DNA of 64,000 bases from Isochrysis galbana (taxonomy: Eukaryota > Haptophyta > Isochrysidales > Isochrysidaceae), in assembly GCA_018136815.1 (NCBI GenBank), contig CM030932.1, positions 2,378,234 to 2,442,233 of the forward strand. The letters run 5' to 3'. The translations under genes were made by a program, and so were the position numbers. The notes under the pieces were generated by a model that worked only from the letters and a program-made list of their open reading frames with translations, did not search any database and had not been told where the DNA came from. How positions within the stretch are numbered: the first letter of the stretch is position 1; each line of letters begins with the position of its first letter. This document shows, one piece after another, positions 10,966 to 21,748 of this stretch.

Positions 10966-11639
10966 ATGGCCGACTCTCTGCCCTTGCCGCCACGTTCTCC
11001 TTCACCGAGTGGCAAGACAGCGGGCGGTGTGCGCTTCGACGCGGTGGCCGTCTCATCCTCCCACGCGCAGACCGACCAGCTCGACCAACGCCTCGGCACT
11101 CTCCGGGTGTGGGTGCTCGAGGCGAAGGGGCTCCAGCGGCGCGCGGCGGCTACGCCCAGCCAGCCCTATGCGACGGTCGCGCTGAACGAATTAACGCGCC
11201 GGCGCGTGCGGCGGACGCGTGCGGCACCCGCCGGACCCAGCCCTTCCTGGCGCGAAGCGTTTGATTTTGGGCAGGCCAGCCTAAATGGCCAAGTAGTGGT
11301 GGACCTGTGGGACAGCCCCGATTCGAGCGCGCCAGCAGAGCTGTTGGGCAAAGCAGTCGTCAGCGTGAGCGAGTGTCGACTCGGTGTACCTCATACTATG
11401 ATCAAGCACATGTTGCAAGGTCAGTTGGTGAGGATGCTCATTTCTAGCCTTCTCGCACCTCAAGCCATCACAATGAAAATTCGAATGTATTTGGATTGAA
11501 GTGGATCCTTTAGCCCCCCCCCCCCCCCGCAATACACCCATCCCAGACCATTCGCCTTCTTTTCGACGAGGATAATCTGCCTGACCTCGAGGAGACCGGA
11601 GCGTCACTGCTAGAAGAGGCATTGCGTGAGATTGGATGA
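10966..11639 (+). CDS. Small C2-domain protein, two exons
   Basis: Exon 1 runs 10966-11364 and exon 2 11547-11639, giving 163 residues in phase. Residues about 35-135 look like a C2 domain: LGTLRVWVLEAKGLQRR, PYATVALNEL, PSWREAFDFG, VVVDLWDSPD and AELLGKAVVS follow the beta-strand pattern of the fold. C2 domains bind phospholipid, often with calcium, but the usual Asp-rich loops are only partly present, so calcium binding is uncertain. The intron has donor GTGAGC and a 16-base run of C shortly before its cag acceptor. Alternative 3' structures are possible: another donor-like GTGAGA lies at 11626, and the frame is open for about 56 codons beyond the TGA. The exact partner and role are unknown. 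Confidence 0.65.
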
Positions 11640-13416
11640 TCTCCTGGTGATCTGTGGCAAAGGCTCAAGGATGCTTGGCTCTGGAGCACTAGGGCAGGTC
11701 AGCACATGCTCATGGAAGGTGCGCGTATGCCGGTTGCACGAGCTCGCGCATCATCTTGTGTCCATGCGTTCCTCTGCCAGTGAAGAAATGAACACATTGG
11801 CAATTTACGTTCGATTCAAATATGAGAACGAAATTCGTGTCTGAGGCATAGAGTCAGCACAGCATGTCCAGTCCCTTACGTGATTAAGGCACGGTCGTAT
11901 GTCACAATGGGCTCACACATCGCCTTTCCCTTTACACACTGCAAGGTTGTTTCGCGCTTGCGCGTTCGCTCGCAAGGAGGCCGCCAAGCTCGCAAAGATC
12001 AAGCTCGCAGCACCATCTTGGAGTAAACTTCACCGTGCGCCGACAGTTTCCTGGCCCTCAATCCCAACATGGAAGAGAGCCTACCTGATGCCAACACGTC
12101 GTTTCTGAGACGCACAGAGTGCCAGAGTGCTCTATGGCTGCGTCCTCTTATATCATGCCTGGCACCGTTACCGCTTTCTCCTTCCACTCTTTGTTCCTTT
12201 TTTTTTTATCTGCTGTGCTACCGCCATGCTTGTTCATCTCCTTGTTGCTTCTTGAACGCAGCACAGCCAAGCTAACATAGTGAGCTGCTGCTGCACTCTC
12301 CTGCTCGCTTGGTGTTGGTGCGTGTGTGTTCGTTACATCGTCCACCATTTTCTATTGATGGCATAGCAGCTAGCGCGTAGCGCGAAACTTCGGGGATCGT
12401 TCGGTGAGAGTTATTTGTTGGGGATGGGAATCGGAATCGGAAAGCGTTCGGGCATTGGAAGCGCTGGTCGGAAGTCAACCCGGTAGCGCAGTCGCACTGC
12501 GCGCAAGTAGCCCGCCCGGGGACCGGCGGGAGCGCCGCCACCGGTAAGTGTAAGTGGGCGTGCGGGGGCATAAGGGATAACTCACGATCACGGAGCTAAG
12601 GACTAAGGAACAATGAACCAAAACCAAAACCAGGAGCCATTTTTGTCCCCTTCCCCTCCCATACCAGATACCAGCCATCAACCAGGTTCCTCGAGGCGGA
12701 ATCCTTGGTTAGTGTTGGGGAGGGAGGCCGTGCGCACTGCTTCAACCGGGCGGGTGAGCGGGTGAGTGATAGAGGAGAGATGGGACGGGCCGTGTGGCGC
12801 GACCGGGGTCGCACGCACTTGCTCGGCCTCGGAGCCGGCCGGACGCGGCCGCTTTGCCAGCGACTTGTCCATGGGAGTTGGTGTCCGCCCTCAGCGAGAG
12901 GCCCGATGGAGAGAGAAGAGGCGCGCTCCATCGCGAAAAGTATATACTTAGTTGACCTTCTAAAGACTAAAGATCTCTATTTCTCTATGGCGTCGTTGCG
13001 CGCCCGAAGCACACGCGCGACCGAAAGTAAAAGCAGAGATGCAATGCGAGCTGGGGGGCCTTCTACTTGGCCCCACAACTTTCCCTTTTGCTTTTGGCAC
13101 ACACGTGAATAGACGGCTCTCAACTGAAGGATCCTGCTACGGTGTGCGCTCCCGCACGCACAAACGCGCACGAAATCATCTTCACATTCAATCGACAAAG
13201 TTGGAGCCCAGAGCTCTCTCGGCGCATCAATGATGGTCGCCACCAGACTAGCAAGGCGTTGAGTGTGGGGTCCAAAGAATATGGGGCTCAGCAAGGCCGG
13301 AACTGCGCGGCGGCTGGAACAGTCTCAAATACCCGGAGGCGTGCAAGCGGCGGGGGGCGAGTGATCATGCGGATGATGCATGGGTTGCGCGGCCACAGAC
13401 CTACAGCACACACGTG
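11640..13416. other. Intergenic, no gene recognised
   Basis: I looked for split exons on both strands here and found only unconvincing fragments, such as a Lys/Ala-rich plus-strand stretch near 11960-12040 and a minus-strand stretch near 12000-12070. No domain or splice-consistent model emerged. Confidence 0.4.
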
Positions 13417-16008
13417 TCAGTCCCCCGCTTCTCGAGCGGAGTGATCAGCTGAACCGCCCTCAGCTGCTTCGATTGCTGCCTCGAGCTCAGCTTCGGCATA
13501 GTCACGGACCTCCTGTATTCGAGCGACGAGTAGTTCTTCCGCAGCGAGCAACTCCTCTCCCACAAGAGGGCCATCTCCCCCGCCCACCCCAGACTCGTCG
13601 ACGCCGATCCGCCACACGAAGTCTTTCAGCTCCTGAGCGAGCGGCGCCAGATACGTGCCGACTATCTCGGGTAGCAACTCATGCAGCAGCCATGCGAGCG
13701 CCTGGCGCACCTCGTTGCTGTGCTCAGGTAAAACGGGCTGCGCCAAGAGCTCCCGCGACGCGCGAAGCCTCGACAGTGCCGTGTGGTACGTCTCGTCCAT
13801 CGGGTTCAGGTGCCGAAGATCTAAAGGGGCCATCGGCCTCTCGGGAGAAGATGTGCAGCTAAGAGCAGCTGCCTCGACTCGGTGATCCGAGTCGGTGGAA
13901 TCAATACTCCGACTGGCAAGTGGCGTCGCGTCGCGCTGCGATCCCACCGTGGAGCCGGGTCGTGAGCCATGCAGCGAGCCAGCGTAGGAGGCATTGCAAG
14001 AGCCCGTGGCTGGCAATGCAAGCGAGATCTCGATAAGTAGGTGCTGCAGCGCTGCAGCTTGCATCTGTGAGACCAGTGTATCGGAGGAACCAAGCGCCCA
14101 GCCCGAGCAGCTCGGCGACGGCGATCCTGACCCCGCGGACCCCTCTATCGGCTCGGGTGCTGACACCGATGGGTGCGCAAGGACCGTACCCCGCGCAAGA
14201 GAGGATTGTGGGGCCGTGCTGGTTAGAGAAGCCGATGGTGCCGAGCATCCGCTCTCTCCCAAAATACGCCAAAAATCCTCATCCTCCTGGCTAGCGCAAA
14301 CGACGCGCAAGTGCTTGTCGCTAGGTAATCGATGAAAGCGGCGAAGCCTAGACTCCGCTCCGGAGATCGCAGCGGCTGTTGGTGTGCCTTGGCCGCTCCC
14401 GTCTTGCGTCCAACACGCTGCCGCCTCGCCTCTCTGGAAGACGAGATTCCGAGTATGTGGGACGCCATTGCCATCGCTACCTGTTGGTGCCGATTCCGAC
14501 GACGATTTGAGCACGGCATCTAGCAGCTCGCCACCGCACAGCCCTGGCTCATAGGAGAGAGGTCGGAGCGCGCCTGTCTCGTCAAGCTCCCAGGCCAGCG
14601 TATCGGCGGGCGCCGAAAGCGTCGAACCCTGCCACGCCAGAAGCGCGCAGGCGAAGCCAATATTTGGGTTGACCGTGGGGCGCACCGACCGTACGCGTTC
14701 CAAGGCATCCTCATATCCCACCGAGTCGCGCCACATGAGATGAGCCATCGCGATGGTTGCAGAGCGCGAGACGCCGTGTTGGCAATGGATCAGCACCGTC
14801 CCGCCCTTGCTGATAGCCTCATCGATGAACTCAATCGAGTCGTAGAAGGCGCGAGAGATGTCCTCGCGCAGGGAGTCTTGTAGGAAGAGCGAAAGGTACA
14901 CGATTGGCGGTGCACCGACAGCACCGCCGCCGGAAGAGTCTTTGGCGTCTGCATCCTCAAAGTGGTTGGCACACGTTGCCGCAGCACAATTGACCACGTG
15001 CGTGACCCCAGCCTCGCGCAACTTGGGCAAGTCACGCGCCGCTTCGTCAGCGCCGACAAGGATGCGCGGCGCCACCTCGGAGAGCACGGAGTCATACAAC
15101 CTCACTAGCTTGCGCTGAGACATCTGCTTACCGCCTCCACCAAAGCCGCAACCTATAGACAGTCCCATGCTCGTGCACGACGCGACAGATGAGGCGGCGG
15201 AAGAAGGGCGCGAAGATCCGGGGAGCGTGACGCCGAGCGTGCAGCCGGCGAGCGAGCGGGACAGGCTTGCCCCAGAGTTTGGTCGAGAGGAGTTGTACGA
15301 CCCGTGCCGCTGGTGGTTGGGACGGCCGGCCTCATTTGGCTTGATGATGCTCAGCCCGTGGGCCGCGTTAAGACCGCTCGTCGTGCCGCCCGGAGCGGAG
15401 TCGACGTCTGCAGACCCCGGGCGTGAGCCGACGCTCACGTACAGGTTCGCCGGCCGGCTACGAGCTCCGCCCGTCGCCGCCGGCATCGGCACCACCTTTG
15501 CGGCCGCATCGGCCGACTCCTCGGGGACAGTGAGCGACAGGTGAGAGTTGAATACGCTGCGACCACGCCGCGCCAGGCTGGACCCCGAGCCCGACGACTC
15601 GTGCGAGCCACTCGAATCAGGCGTCGGGCGCATGCCCATTGGCGTGCGTGCGGCGAGCGGCGAGTGGTTGTTCATCGATGGGCGGTCAGCGACCTGCGGG
15701 CTCTGCGGAGGCGTGGAGGAGCGCGAGTGGAGGCCGAGGAGCGAGTGGCGGCTTCCACTCGAATATCCGTGCGACAGCACGAGCGCCTCGACAGTGAGTC
15801 CACCAGAGGTTGAGAGCCTCGACGAGCTCCAGCCGTTGCCCTCGGAGCGGCCCTCGAAGTCGTCTGGCGGCTCAGAGGCGCGAGAGAGGCGGAGCTTTGT
15901 GGCGAGCGCCTCAGCCGTGTGCTTCACACGGAGCTGCTGAGGCCGCGCAGGGTCGGGCGTGGCAGAGCGCGAGGTGGGAGAGGCGCTCGGCTCGCGGCTC
16001 TCCCACAT
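13417..16008 (-). CDS. MKP1-like dual-specificity protein phosphatase
   Basis: A single-exon gene of 863 residues. The first ~290 residues are Ser/Pro/Gly-rich and probably disordered. A dual-specificity phosphatase domain follows (about 295-465) with the active-site loop HCQHGVSRSATI, placing the nucleophile near Cys409 and the Arg at SRS. The general-acid region is near LFLQDSLREDI. After it, about residues 520-610 (LVFQRGEAAACWTQDG, LPSDKHLRVVCASQEDEDFW) resemble the gelsolin-like segment found after the phosphatase domain in plant MKP1. That combination suggests a MAP-kinase phosphatase. The C-terminus (about 700-860) is predicted helical and acidic. The phosphatase motif is seen directly; the MKP1 relation is inferred from domain order. 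Confidence 0.85.
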   Translation of the reverse strand: MWESREPSASPTSRSATPDPARPQQLRVKHTAEALATKLRLSRASEPPDDFEGRSEGNGWSSSRLSTSGGLTVEALVLSHGYSSGSRHSLLGLHSRSSTPPQSPQVADRPSMNNHSPLAARTPMGMRPTPDSSGSHESSGSGSSLARRGRSVFNSHLSLTVPEESADAAAKVVPMPAATGGARSRPANLYVSVGSRPGSADVDSAPGGTTSGLNAAHGLSIIKPNEAGRPNHQRHGSYNSSRPNSGASLSRSLAGCTLGVTLPGSSRPSSAASSVASCTSMGLSIGCGFGGGGKQMSQRKLVRLYDSVLSEVAPRILVGADEAARDLPKLREAGVTHVVNCAAATCANHFEDADAKDSSGGGAVGAPPIVYLSLFLQDSLREDISRAFYDSIEFIDEAISKGGTVLIHCQHGVSRSATIAMAHLMWRDSVGYEDALERVRSVRPTVNPNIGFACALLAWQGSTLSAPADTLAWELDETGALRPLSYEPGLCGGELLDAVLKSSSESAPTGSDGNGVPHTRNLVFQRGEAAACWTQDGSGQGTPTAAAISGAESRLRRFHRLPSDKHLRVVCASQEDEDFWRILGESGCSAPSASLTSTAPQSSLARGTVLAHPSVSAPEPIEGSAGSGSPSPSCSGWALGSSDTLVSQMQAAALQHLLIEISLALPATGSCNASYAGSLHGSRPGSTVGSQRDATPLASRSIDSTDSDHRVEAAALSCTSSPERPMAPLDLRHLNPMDETYHTALSRLRASRELLAQPVLPEHSNEVRQALAWLLHELLPEIVGTYLAPLAQELKDFVWRIGVDESGVGGGDGPLVGEELLAAEELLVARIQEVRDYAEAELEAAIEAAEGGSADHSAREAGD

Positions 16009-16019
16009 TGCAACGCCGC

Positions 16020-16790
16020 GGAGCCAGCGGGAGGGGTGGGGGGTAGGGAAAGGGGGGAGTTGCGGGAAGGGGGGAGAGGGGGAGGGGGAGGGGGGAGGTA
16101 GGGGCGCCGGGCGGAGAGAGAGAGGAGACGAGAGAATAGAAGAGAGAGGGGGGACGGGGGGGTGAGAGGAAGAGAGTAGAAGAGGAGGAGGTAGATAAGA
16201 GTGTGGGAGAGAGGGGGAGAGAGGGAAGGCAAGGCGCGAGAGAGGGGGAGAGCGAGGAGACCGAGAACGAGTTTTCGATAAGACGATGAAGGAGTCTCCT
16301 TCCTATGAAAGCCGGTTGGAGGGATTCTTTACTTCTCTTGGGCGTTTCTTTGCAGTCCTCACACCGAGATTTGAGGGAGGGAAGAGGAGGGAAGAAGAGA
16401 GAGAGAGCGAGAGAGGAGGAGGGAGAGATGGGGGAGAAGGAGAGAGAGGAACTCTAAGGAAAAAACTACTTGGAGTATGGGAAGAAATGAGAGAAAGATC
16501 GGAGGGGAGCCCCGGCCTCATCTCGGAAGAGAGAGGAGAAGAAGAGAAGAGATGGAGGAGAAGGGGCCAGTCTGGGGAGAGAATAGAGAGAAGTGGGAGA
16601 AGGGAAGCGTGGAGAGAGGAGGGGCGAGGGAAGGGGGTGGACGGGGGGGCGGGGGGGAGAGAGAGGGAGGGAGTGAGGGAGAGAGGGAGAGAGGGAGAGG
16701 GGGGAAGAGAGGGGGAGAGAGAGGGAAGAGAGGGGAGGGAGAGGGAGGGAGGGAGGGAGAGGGATATGAGAGAGAGAGGGCGATCGCGCG
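16020..16790. repeat. GA-rich polypurine region
   Basis: About 770 bp dominated by G and A on the plus strand (gagagaggg words), lying 5' of the minus-strand phosphatase gene. It probably includes its 5' UTR and promoter. Long open frames here are compositional. Confidence 0.8.
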
Positions 16791-17204
16791 CGCGGACGAC
16801 GACGACAAAGTCCGCTGCTCGCCAACGACCTCCCCCCCACCGTTTTTCACTCCCCCAACGCCGTTCTTCCTTTTACTCGAAAGGGCCGTGGGAGGGGGAG
16901 AAGACACATCCCTTTTGGAGTCGGGCGCCGCGAGGGACGTTGGGGCTTTTCTACAAGTAAAGACGACCGAGTCGTGTAAAGAGATTATGGTACTCTAGAT
17001 GTAGAGGTAAAGTAAACTTAGAGGCAGAGATCAGAGATTCCCGAGGGTTTTTCAGACGGTGGGGTTTTCTGAGGGATGAGCTGGCGCAGCCGTCTCCTAG
17101 CCCCTCTCAAGTCGCTGAGTCTCTTCCGAGTTTGAGTCTGAGTCAACCGCAATTTCAGCGGTCTGGGAGGGTTTGTTGGTTTGTTCATTGTTTGATTCCG
17201 GAGT

Positions 17205-17975
17205 CAAACTAAGTTTATACTTAGTTCGCCCATGGGGGGGCACGAGCCCCCCCCCCTCTCCACTCCTCCCCTGCCATGGGGGAGGAACCACCCATGCTCC
17301 TGGCACGCCTGATGGCCTGCCAGGAGCCCACTGCCCTGCTGACCCATTCTCTCAGTGGCAGGCTCGCCTGCCTCGCGCGTCCTGGCCTGTCGTGGCCAGC
17401 CCATCGCTCCAACCCCCCTTCCCCCCCTGTTCGACAGGCAGACAGGTGCAGAGTGGGGGCCCCTGAGGCCCAGGAGCGCCAGCGAGGGAGAGGCAGGGGA
17501 GACCAGGGCCCAGCCCCAGCCTCCTCTGCCCCCTGAGCTGGCCTCCAGGGGCCTCCAGGGGTCGCCAGAGGCCGCTGCAGGCCTGTCGCAGGCGCGCCAT
17601 CGCGCGTGCCTGCAGGAGAGGGGAGAGAGAGCGCGGAGAAGGGGGTGGGCGGAGCGAGGTCTCCGCTCACCGAAAAATATGTAAGTCCCGCACCTGTTTA
17701 CAGGAGAAGTCGGGACTGAGGACGCCGCCAGCCCGGTAGTACCAGTAGGCATAGGAGGAAGGGGGGAACGGATCACCGGGGGGGGGCGCGGGCCACCGAC
17801 CATATCTAAGCCCTTCTCCCCTATCCCCCTAGTAGTGCACGAGTGCACGGGGGGAGTCGCCTGATGCCGGGGGGGAAAGGGCCGGGAGAGAGGGGGTGTA
17901 GAAAGTTTTGCTGCGTGAGTAGAAAGTAGAGGGTCCACGGCCGCGTGTGTGGTGAGACTATTAAGAAGTTAATTA
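17205..17975 (-). mobile_element. 771-bp retroposon, copy A, with 18-bp target-site duplication
   Basis: The element lies between two copies of attgtttgattccggagt (17187-17204 and 17976-17993). A near-identical copy lies inverted at 36167-36937 and is also exactly 771 bp, with its own different 16-bp flanking duplication. Read on the minus strand it ends in a short palindromic hairpin, ACTAAGTATAAACTTAGT. Many 5'-truncated copies in the window share only this 3' end. There are no terminal inverted repeats, no poly(A) and no recognised protein. Common 3' ends, variable 5' ends and long duplications fit target-primed reverse transcription, as for a SINE or LINE remnant. The boundaries are directly visible; the mechanism is inferred. 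Confidence 0.8.
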
Positions 17976-17993
17976 ATTGTTTGATTCCGGAGT

Positions 17994-18659
17994 GTACTCG
18001 GAGTGTTCATGTAGGGCGGTCAAACAGGGGCTTTCTAACTATTAGTAAGGGTTGGGCTGTATTTTTTGTAGCCCGGTCACTCACTATGGGGGTGCGGAGG
18101 GCACCAGCAATTATGGGTAAATGAAGGGCTAAATAAGCTCCCTATAGGTTCCGGTAGGATGGATCAGCAAAAAAAATTGGGGGTTCCCCGGCGAAATTTT
18201 CGAAAAATACCGAATTTCAGGCCTTCGAAGACGGTGCGCGAAATACAGTCGGGCCCCCCTCCGGTATATTTTTAGTGAGGCCCTTCATGCGAGGCACAAA
18301 CATGGAATGACGAGGAGAATTTTGACGCCAACTCACTGGGTCTACAAGAAGTGGTTCTTTACACACTGGACCATAAGTCAAACTCATAATTTTGCACTTC
18401 AATGTGTACGAAAGTATCACAAAACTCAAGACGCTTACGTGAACCACTAGTCACCGAGGGCTAGAGCGGCTAATTTGGCACCGCGACCGGGCGGATGGCA
18501 TGGTCTTTTCTTTCATCCATTTCAACTAGGACAGCAGAAAACGTTAAATCAAGATATGCTGCTCTAGTGGCCGAGCCAATTGCTCTCTCCAGCCTCGCAC
18601 ATCTTGACGAATATCGGCATTGGCGCAAAAACCGCCTAAACGGTAACGTACCGAAATGC
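17994..18659. other. Spacer between retroposon and satellite
   Basis: AT-richer unique-looking sequence. It contains a gaaatttt/cgaaaaat-rich patch near 18195-18215 similar in flavour to the ends of the 8.0 kb transposon. No gene is seen. Confidence 0.4.
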
Positions 18660-19690
18660 GTTCGAACACCCAACTTCCCACCTCTACCGGGCGCGCTGCC
18701 GGCGCTTTCTCGGTCATCCACTGGGATAGAATGCCCTACCAGGCACCATATCCGAATATGCCGCCCGAGCAGCCACGCCAATCGCCGCCGCCGCCCGCGC
18801 GCATCGCGAAGTAGTCGGCCGTGTGTGCCGCCGACGACTACGCCAACGTCACCCGGCCGAACGGGCCGAGTGCCCAACTTTCGACCGCTACCGGGCGCGC
18901 TGCCGGCGCTTTCTCGGTCATCCACTGGGATAGAATGCCCTACCAGGCACCATATCCGAATATGCCGCCCGTGTGGCGCCGTCAACTACGCTGACGTCAC
19001 CCGGCCGAATGGGCCGGAGTGCCCAACTTTCGAATGCGAGCGGTCGCGCTGCCGGCGCTTTCTCGGCTATCCACTGAGATAGAATGCCCCACCAGGCACC
19101 ATATTCAAAAGTGCCGCCCGAGCAGCCACGCCAATCGCCGCCGCCGCCCGCGCGCATCGCGAAGTAGTCGGCCGTGTGTGGCGCCGACGACTACGCCAAC
19201 GTCACCCGGCCGAACGGGCCGAGTGCCCAACTTCCGACCGCTACCGGGCGCGCTGCCGGCGCTTTCTCGGTCAACCACTGGGATAGAATGCCCTGCCAGG
19301 CGCGATATCCGAATATGCCGCCCGAGCAGCCACGCTAATCGCCGCCGCCGCCCTCGCGCATCGCGAAATAGTCGGCCGTGTGTGGCGCCGACGACTACGC
19401 CAACGTCACCCGGCCGAACGGGCCGAGTGCCCAACTTTCGACCGCTACCGGGCGCGCTGCCGGCGCTTTCTCGGTCATCCACTAAGATAGAATGACACAA
19501 AAGGCACCAATTGCAAAGATGCCACCTAATAGCTACGCCAATCGCCGCCGCCGCCCGCGCACATGGCGTCGAAGTTGGCCCTGTGCAACACCGAAAACAA
19601 GACCAAGGCTATGGGCCGAACGGGCCCGAGTGCCCAACTTTCGAACGCGACTGCGATTGCCGCTGGCACTTCCTTGCCCCTCAGCTTGCA
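18660..19690. repeat. Satellite array, 204-bp unit (five units, one shortened to 149 bp)
   Basis: The landmark ctgggatagaatgccc (with variants) recurs at 18721, 18925, 19074, 19278 and 19482, so the spacings are 204, 149, 204 and 204 bp. The short unit lacks the gccgccgccgcccgcgcgca-containing part. Because 204 is a multiple of three, both strands carry long open frames with a 68-residue periodic sequence. That is a consequence of the period, and translation is not supported. The array decays on its right side, where it is diverged from about 19490 to 19690. Confidence 0.9.
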
Positions 19691-20530
19691 TAGGGCAAGT
19701 TAACACTCATCATATGAAATGGTTCCGCCCCAGGAGCCAAATTCATGTACCTAACGGCCTCGGCGCACGCCTTTGCGGTGAAGGCGGAGGTGAGACGTGA
19801 ACACGACACACACCAGCTCTCAAGATTTCGAATCAACGCTGGGCGCGAACGCGTGGGGCCGGGCCAGGAGGCTTTGGGGGCTACAGGCAGGCCCGGAACA
19901 GCCGGGTCGCGACCGGCCCGTCGCGCCGCACGGCCACTTGAAGAGCTGCACCTCCAGGCGTCCAATCGAGCGCTGGTCGACGTCAATAGGGGCCATGGCC
20001 CTGGGCGTCGGGCCGGATCGAATCGAGGCATTCCTGCGGTGCGAGGGGCCAGGATGGGTTAGTGCGAGTGTGTGCGACCCTCAAGAACCAGCGTGCGACC
20101 TACTAGTGACCCCCCACCCTGCTCGCGAGAGCTCTGGGCTCTGCATGGCCACCACCTCCAGGCCATTCATCGGCCGATCGCGGGCGATCGGACGTCGCGG
20201 AAGCTCCGCGTTTTTTTGAGTGATGCGCCCTACATTCACTACTCTGATTACCTCCCGTGAGCGCCCGCCTGAATCTCCCAAAATAGCCCGCCACGCGCGG
20301 GGGAAGGGAGGGGGGTCCCTCACCGACGCCATTGCCCTTCGTGGGGTGGGAGGGGGTCGTTCGGAGGGCGGAGGGAGTTGGCGGGGCAGGTAGGGGGGGA
20401 CCCTAAGGAATCCTTGGACACCCAGGGGAGGTGGGAAATAGTGGTTAAAATGAGTGAGTGACCGGGCTATTTTTTGACCGTTGCGCGATAAGGCTCCAGT
20501 CGACCCGCCGCGACAATCTTCGTATGGCCG

Positions 20531-20635
20531 GTCGCGATATCGCTCATCGCGATATTGCCAATCACGATACTGCCCGTCGCGATACTGCCCGTCGCGATAG
20601 CGCCCATCGACATACGACCTGTCACCGTATGGCCC
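20531..20635. repeat. 15-bp minisatellite, seven units
   Basis: Seven consecutive 15-bp units of the form gtcgcgatactgccc with 1-5 differences each. The period keeps a frame open (HRDTARRD-like pentapeptides), but nothing else suggests a gene. Confidence 0.9.
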
Positions 20636-21748
20636 GCCACGGTTCGCCAGTGCTGGCCGCGTGCTCCCTTCCCGTGCTGCCTCCGGTCGTTCGTTCCTCC
20701 CGTTCTTCTCGTCCTATGCTTCATACATCCCATGTTACAGATCCACAACCACAACCTCACACAACCTCACCACAACCCTTCCACAGCCCACCACAAAGTG
20801 GCTTCCCAAGAAGAAGGTCGACGCCTGCGTCCGCTACGCCACCAACTCCTGGGCGCACACCGTTGTCTGACCCGTCCCCCCGATGCCCCGTTGTGCGCCC
20901 CCCGACGCCCCTCCTTCTCTCCCTCTTTCGCACTGCTCCTCCCCCGGGCTTCGTTTCTCGCAGTGGGGGACGTGTTGCGGGTAGGAGGAACGTCTCCATG
21001 CCATGCGACACGCACTATTTATAGGGCGTGTCTTTCCCCTCCGAGCCCCCCCGCTCTCCTCTCTCCTCTCTCCCTCTTCCCTTCGTCCCGCGCGTACCGC
21101 TCCAGCCGGGATCCCTTCCTTCCCACGTCTCACGCGACCCCAACGGTCAGCGAGGCCCGGAGTCTCCCGCGCTCGTCGCTCTCTACGCCCCTCCAGCGCC
21201 CGACCCCTTCCCCGTTCCATTAGCCATTAGTTTCCCCCTCTGTTCCTAGAGTTCTCGTGCCCCTCCCCGTCTGTTTTTTGTTCTTTGTCGTTTTCGCGCT
21301 CTCGCTCGAAAGCGCCCTCTCGTGCCTGCCCCTCTCGTGTGTTCCCCCTCGCTCTCTCCGAAATCATGCCCGCAGACCCGCCCCTCACGCCATGTAACAA
21401 GACTTGTCAAGACACCCCCTCGCCCACGTCACCCACTCCTTCTCCCTACACAGCTCAAGCCCAAGCACAAGCACCAGAAGCTCACAACTCCACATGCACT
21501 CCCTCTTCACTCCAACTCATCCACTCACATGGGTATTTACTAATAGCAGTAGTCGGCATCTTCAAGAGTTTTTTGGAGGTCAGCCACACATTGTTTTGCC
21601 ATGAGAAAGCGATTCTAATCATGAGAACAAGTTTTCCTTCTTTCGTTCCCGCCTCTAGTGCCGCGCTTATGATTTTTAGGGGGTCTCTTACATTTGTAGA
21701 GCACCCCCTTTAGTAAAAATCATAGGGACGGACAACTCATATCAGTGG
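20636..21748. other. Intergenic, pyrimidine-rich, partly repeated
   Basis: Contains the catacatcccatgttac block and CA-rich run shared with about 4085-4190, then CT-rich sequence. No gene is recognised. The last ~100 bp are the 3' flank of the minus-strand gene that follows. Confidence 0.4.

Noticed and set aside
11547..11810. Possible selenocysteine TGA in the C2 gene, since the frame stays open for about 56 codons after it
   Set aside because: No SECIS-like hairpin was evident and the downstream sequence has no C2-like or other protein features. A plain stop or an alternative splice at 11626 is simpler.
15167..15940. Several plus-strand frames over the phosphatase gene
   Set aside because: They are antisense shadows of the Ser/Pro/Gly-rich coding region.
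17204..17938. 244-codon minus-strand frame in the 771-bp retroposon
   Set aside because: The frame is broken by indels in the sister copy at 36167-36937, and the protein is low-complexity Pro/Gly/Arg. The open frame is a product of GC-rich composition.
18495..19495. Long frames on both strands across the satellite
   Set aside because: They follow from a 204-bp period divisible by three; no start context, domain or splice evidence supports translation.
18660..19690. Regularly spaced repeats resembling a CRISPR array
   Set aside because: The unit is 204 bp throughout with no short repeat/unique spacer pattern, and the genome is eukaryotic.
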